Shown here piece by piece: positions 62,978-64,000 of a stretch of 64,000 nt of DNA (its first letter is position 1; every line of letters begins with the position of its first letter). Under the pieces are notes generated by a model. The model worked only from the letters and a program-made list of their open reading frames with translations, was not told where the DNA came from and did no database searches. Origin of the DNA: Pyropia yezoensis (Eukaryota > Rhodophyta > Bangiophyceae > Bangiales > Bangiaceae); assembly GCA_009829735.1 (NCBI GenBank), contig CM020620.1, positions 22,852,020 through 22,916,019 of the forward strand. The letters run 5' to 3'. The position numbers and the translations under genes were made by a program.

Positions 62978-64000
62978 TGCTACCCAGGGTATGGCTGACC
63001 ATACCATGGCACACCTTGCGTGCCCATTGACCCTCGCGGACTTCCGCGAGGCACAGGCCAACGACGATGACTGTAGACGTCATCGTGCTAACCTCCTGGC
63101 CGGTACGGCCGGCATCTTCTCCGAGAACGAAGACGGACTCATATACCGGCGGGCACCCGCCGATGGACGACATCAAGTCGTGGTTCCCGTGTCCTTACGG
63201 CAAGCCGTCATGGAACGAGAACATGAGAACCCTACAGCCGGACACCCGGGGGGGTTCACGTATGTTCGCAGCAATGCGAAGGTTCTTCTACTGGCCAGCA
63301 ATGGCCGTCGACGTGGTCGACCACGTAAGGGGATGCACCCCTGTGCGCGTAACCGCATGAGTCTACATAGGCAGGCGTCTGCCATGAAGCTATTCCCACC
63401 CGATGGGCCCAACGAGCAAGTCGCTATCGACATACTCGGGCCACTTCCGGTAACGGAAGAAGGGAACAGGTACATCCTGGTCATGTCTGACCGATTCACC
63501 AAGCTGTCACGAGCGGCAGCCATCCCGAATGATACGGCATACACGATTATGAAACGCAGTGGTTCACCACTGGATCAGTGCATACGGAGTCATGAAGCAA
63601 CTCCTCTCCGATAACGGAGCAAACCTTACGTCGGCATTCTGCACTAAGGTCCTGGGCATGTTTCGGTATCGAACCACGTCGGGCATCCGACTACCACCCG
63701 CAGTCCAACGGGCAGGTGGAGCGGTTCAACCGCACCATCGTCAAGATGCTACAGTGCTACGTGGCAGAGCACACGAACACTTGGGACAGGCTTCTGTCCG
63801 TACTCACCCTGGCATACAATGCCAGGCCACATAGGAGTACCAACATCGCCCCACTGGAATGGGTCATGCCACTAGGCGTCGGTAACCTGACGCTGCCACC
63901 CGGCAGGTGCACTCGGTATGATACACCGAAGGGCCGACCCGCCGAACGCATCCACCTAGCTTGGTTGGCCAAGCTATCGTGGATGATTCCTAAGCTCAAG
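62934..64000 (+). pseudogene. pol: Integrase region of element C, multiply frameshifted, truncated at window end
   Basis: Integrase begins in a new frame (VDEDIPVVPVCMVGN). The HHCC zinc region is split by a compensating pair of indels near 63250 and 63350. The first catalytic Asp (VAIDILGPLPV) and flanking DRFTKLSRA are in frame; the second (LSDNGANLTS) and the Glu region (NGQVERFNRT) each lie in other frames after shifts near 63560 and 63680. From there the sequence parallels the remnant at 46637. At least five one-base indels are present, so this copy could not make integrase as read, unless they are consensus errors. Confidence 0.87.

Larger units (their letters stand above)
57552..64000 (+). 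mobile_element. Element C: Ty3/gypsy element inserted in element D, runs off the window
   Basis: 5' LTR, primer-binding site, gag, pol with protease, reverse transcriptase and RNase H, then integrase broken by indels. The five bases before the LTR are CTGAC, part of D's protease codons. If the insertion is simple, CTGAC should recur after the 3' LTR, followed by the missing part of D. Confidence 0.93.

Overview
The window looks like nuclear DNA of a eukaryote with a very GC-rich, homopolymer-laden genome. I infer a bangiophyte red alga of the Porphyra/Pyropia type, at moderate confidence. The grounds are extreme GC content, compact genes, long C/G runs, Ala/Gly/Pro-rich proteins, a single-exon secreted AA15-type LPMO, a Tup1 corepressor, a tRNA-Gly with an ectopic insertion, and dense Ty3/gypsy chromoviruses. 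Only about four host loci can be supported; most of the right half is retrotransposon.

Layout: 1-8547 is the left arm of an inverted duplication whose right arm is 18464-26992. The arm carries a TATA-driven gene for a disordered, phospho-motif-rich protein (2051-4903), a candidate spliced gene (about 5832-6510), and the promoter and start of the LPMO gene. The LPMO gene (8435-9952) continues into the spacer. The spacer also holds a foldback element interrupted by retrotransposon A (12576-17963), then a gap of exactly 500 N (17964-18463). The right arm begins inside the signal peptide of a second, inverted LPMO copy. A Tup1-family gene (minus strand, 28820-31739 plus a probable 5' exon) follows, then GC-rich intergenic DNA and a tRNA-Gly(GCC) with 12 extra nucleotides in its T-loop (34815-34897).

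From 35295 on the DNA is nearly all LTR retrotransposon. Element B (35300-45538) is complete: identical 539-bp LTRs, a GACAG target duplication, gag, a chromodomain pol, and a 638-codon ORF on the opposite strand between pol and the 3' LTR. A decayed C-family 3' end (46637-47802), an isolated antisense-ORF remnant (48179-49093) and a C-family gag remnant (49480-50399) follow. Element D (minus strand, 50955-57551) belongs to the same family as A. It carries a homologous antisense ORF at the same place, and its protease codons are split by element C (57552 to beyond the window end). Three LTR families share 7-bp TGTxGxA-type termini and the same primer-binding sequence.

The most interesting signal is the antisense ORF. 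It is conserved at protein level between divergent chromoviruses (B and D), always convergent with pol and of matching length (638 versus about 647 codons), and a third remnant is present. Next are the T-loop insertion in tRNA-Gly, nonsense codons at domain boundaries in an otherwise fresh element B, and the inverted duplication, whose arms differ mostly by single-base indels and may partly be an assembly artefact.
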